Shown here: positions 4,229-5,435 of the stretch, piece after piece
How positions within the stretch are numbered: position 1 is the stretch's first letter
How the letters are laid out: the number at the start of each line of letters is the position of its first letter
From: Actinomycetota bacterium
Lineage (GTDB): Bacteria; Actinomycetota; Thermoleophilia; Solirubrobacterales; Solirubrobacteraceae
Assembly (NCBI GenBank): GCA_009699565.1
Contig: WLNX01000126.1
Coordinates: 1 to 5,435, forward strand
DNA length: 5,435 nucleotides
Direction: 5' to 3'
The notes under the pieces: generated by a model
What the model saw: the letters and a program-made list of their open reading frames with translations, nothing else
What the model was told of the DNA's origin: nothing
Databases searched by the model: none
Position numbers and translations under genes: made by a program

Positions 4229-5428
4229 ATGGAAACCGTCGACGATCGCCAGTTGGAGGCCCTCGCCCGAGATGCGCTCAGCGAGCTGACCGAGTTCGAC
4301 AGAGCTTCGGCGTCAGAGGGCGAAAAGCGAGCGGCGTCGATGATCCGTCAATGGCTCGAGGATGACGGTGCAAGCGCATCGGTAGAGCAGGAGCGCGCGC
4401 ATGGCACCTACTGGTGGCCGCTGGGACTTCTCACAGCGGGAGCAGGTTTAGCAGCGGTGGCGAAGTCACGCCTCGTCAGATTGACTGTGGGCCTCTTCAG
4501 CGCCGCAGCGTTGGCAGACGACATCAGCGGGGGGCGCCAATGGTTCCGCCGCGCGCTGCCGCAGCGGTCGACATGGAACGTCGTCGCTGAAGCGGGAGAT
4601 GCCACCGCCCCAACAACCGTCGTGTTCGTCGCCCACCACGACGCTGCGAATTGGAGCCTGCTCTTCTCGCCGAGACTCCCGGAGTTCTTCGGCGAGCGCT
4701 TCCCAGCTCAGCTCGCCCGATCGCAAACGACTCCGCCGATCATGTTCCCGGTCTTCGCAGGCCCTGTGCTGACAGCGATTTCCGGAGCAACCGGCTCTAC
4801 GCTGCTGCGCCGACTGGGCTGTCTGCTGTCGCTCGGCAGCGCGCTTACATTCGCCGAGATCGGGTCGAGGTCGGTGGTCCCCGGCGCAAACGACAATTTG
4901 AGCGGGGTCGCGGTGTTGCTCGGACTGGCGAGGATCTTGCGGGGGTCCCCCGTCTCCGGCGTGCGCGTGCTGCTGGTTTCGACCGGGTCCGAGGAATCCT
5001 TCATGGAAGGCATGCGCGGCTTCGCGAGGTCACACTTTGACTCGCTGCCAACGCAGTCGACGCACTTTGTATGCATCGACAGCGTTGGATCGCCGACGCT
5101 GATGCAACTTGAGGGAGAGGGGATGTTGAAGATGCGTGATTACCCCCAGCCGCTCAAGGAACTGCTTTCGGACTCGGCCGCGGAGCTCGACATCCCACTG
5201 GTCAGAGGTCTCCGGTTCCGCAATGCGACCGATGCACTGATCTCGCTCAAGGCCGGCTATCCGACGGTGATGCTGGGGTCGATCTCGAAATACAAGGCGC
5301 CCTCGAACTACCATTGGCCGACCGATACAGCCGAGAACGTCGACTATGGATCGGTTGTTGCGGCGACACGCCTTTGCGAACGGCTGATCGCCAAACTCGC
5401 CGCCAGCGGCGCCGGAGCTGACGACTAG
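4229..5428 (+). CDS. M28-family zinc metallopeptidase homologue with hydrophobic insertions
   Basis: The protein has 399 residues and is complete. The M28 metal-site motifs appear in order: AHHD (His 136, Asp 138), GANDN (Asp 222), the Glu pair at 255-256 in STGSEES, CIDSVG (Asp 284), and NYHWPTDT (His 362). This is a full di-zinc set, so an active aminopeptidase or carboxypeptidase-like enzyme is likely; the substrate is unknown. There is no signal peptide. Two hydrophobic regions interrupt the fold, at about 61-96 and 170-210, each long enough for a helical hairpin. The second lies between the first and second metal ligands, which are 84 residues apart instead of the roughly 10-25 I expect. 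The protein is probably membrane-associated; with an unprocessed N-terminus and paired helices the catalytic part may face the cytoplasm, which is inference. The gene is divergent from the HIT gene. Its ATG directly follows a CTCTAGAG palindrome, with no ribosome binding site. Confidence 0.88.
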   Translation: METVDDRQLEALARDALSELTEFDRASASEGEKRAASMIRQWLEDDGASASVEQERAHGTYWWPLGLLTAGAGLAAVAKSRLVRLTVGLFSAAALADDISGGRQWFRRALPQRSTWNVVAEAGDATAPTTVVFVAHHDAANWSLLFSPRLPEFFGERFPAQLARSQTTPPIMFPVFAGPVLTAISGATGSTLLRRLGCLLSLGSALTFAEIGSRSVVPGANDNLSGVAVLLGLARILRGSPVSGVRVLLVSTGSEESFMEGMRGFARSHFDSLPTQSTHFVCIDSVGSPTLMQLEGEGMLKMRDYPQPLKELLSDSAAELDIPLVRGLRFRNATDALISLKAGYPTVMLGSISKYKAPSNYHWPTDTAENVDYGSVVAATRLCERLIAKLAASGAGADD

Positions 5429-5435
5429 AGACCTC

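Overview
The window looks like a piece of chromosome from a high-GC Gram-positive bacterium of the Actinobacteria. It is most likely from the Thermoleophilia / Solirubrobacterales side, though that placement rests on protein style and gene content and has not been checked by any search. The evidence is GC-rich coding sequence, a ctaD-ctaE pair of actinobacterial type, lipobox lipoproteins, a HIT protein with the AAWQT-HxHxH signature, and start codons that often lack a Shine-Dalgarno sequence.

Layout. (1) Positions 1-1329, plus strand: the end of an aa3-type cytochrome c oxidase cluster. It holds the C-terminal part of subunit I (ctaD), all of subunit III (ctaE), and a small protein with one C-terminal membrane helix. 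(2) Positions 1326-2057, minus strand: a lipoprotein that joins a class I cytochrome c domain to a blue-copper (cupredoxin) domain. Its stop codon overlaps that of the small membrane protein (shared CTAA). It converges on the oxidase genes and is a good candidate electron donor to that oxidase. (3) Positions 2168-2821, plus strand: an 88-residue four-cysteine zinc-ribbon-like protein, then a Thr/Gly/Asp-rich repetitive lipoprotein, closed by a perfect 11-bp hairpin. (4) Positions 2997-3671, minus strand: an exported protein of unknown function with four cysteines. (5) Positions 3789-4205, minus strand: a HIT-family nucleotide-binding protein. It is divergent, by only 23 bp, from (6) positions 4229-5428, plus strand: an M28-type zinc metallopeptidase homologue with two hydrophobic insertions.

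How the genes relate. The oxidase subunits and the cytochrome c-cupredoxin lipoprotein make a coherent terminal-respiration module: the membrane-anchored carrier would deliver electrons to the oxidase on the outer face of the membrane. The remaining genes show no evident pathway link to it or to each other. The HIT/M28 spacer is too short for two conventional promoters with leaders. It contains two overlapping, oppositely oriented TANNNT elements placed as expected for leaderless transcripts.

There is no RNA gene, CRISPR array, insertion sequence or phage gene that I can support. The longest stretch without a gene is 175 bp (2822-2996). I do not see a wholly new system. The best leads are the fused cytochrome c-cupredoxin carrier, the M28 protein with membrane-like insertions, and the compact divergent promoter.
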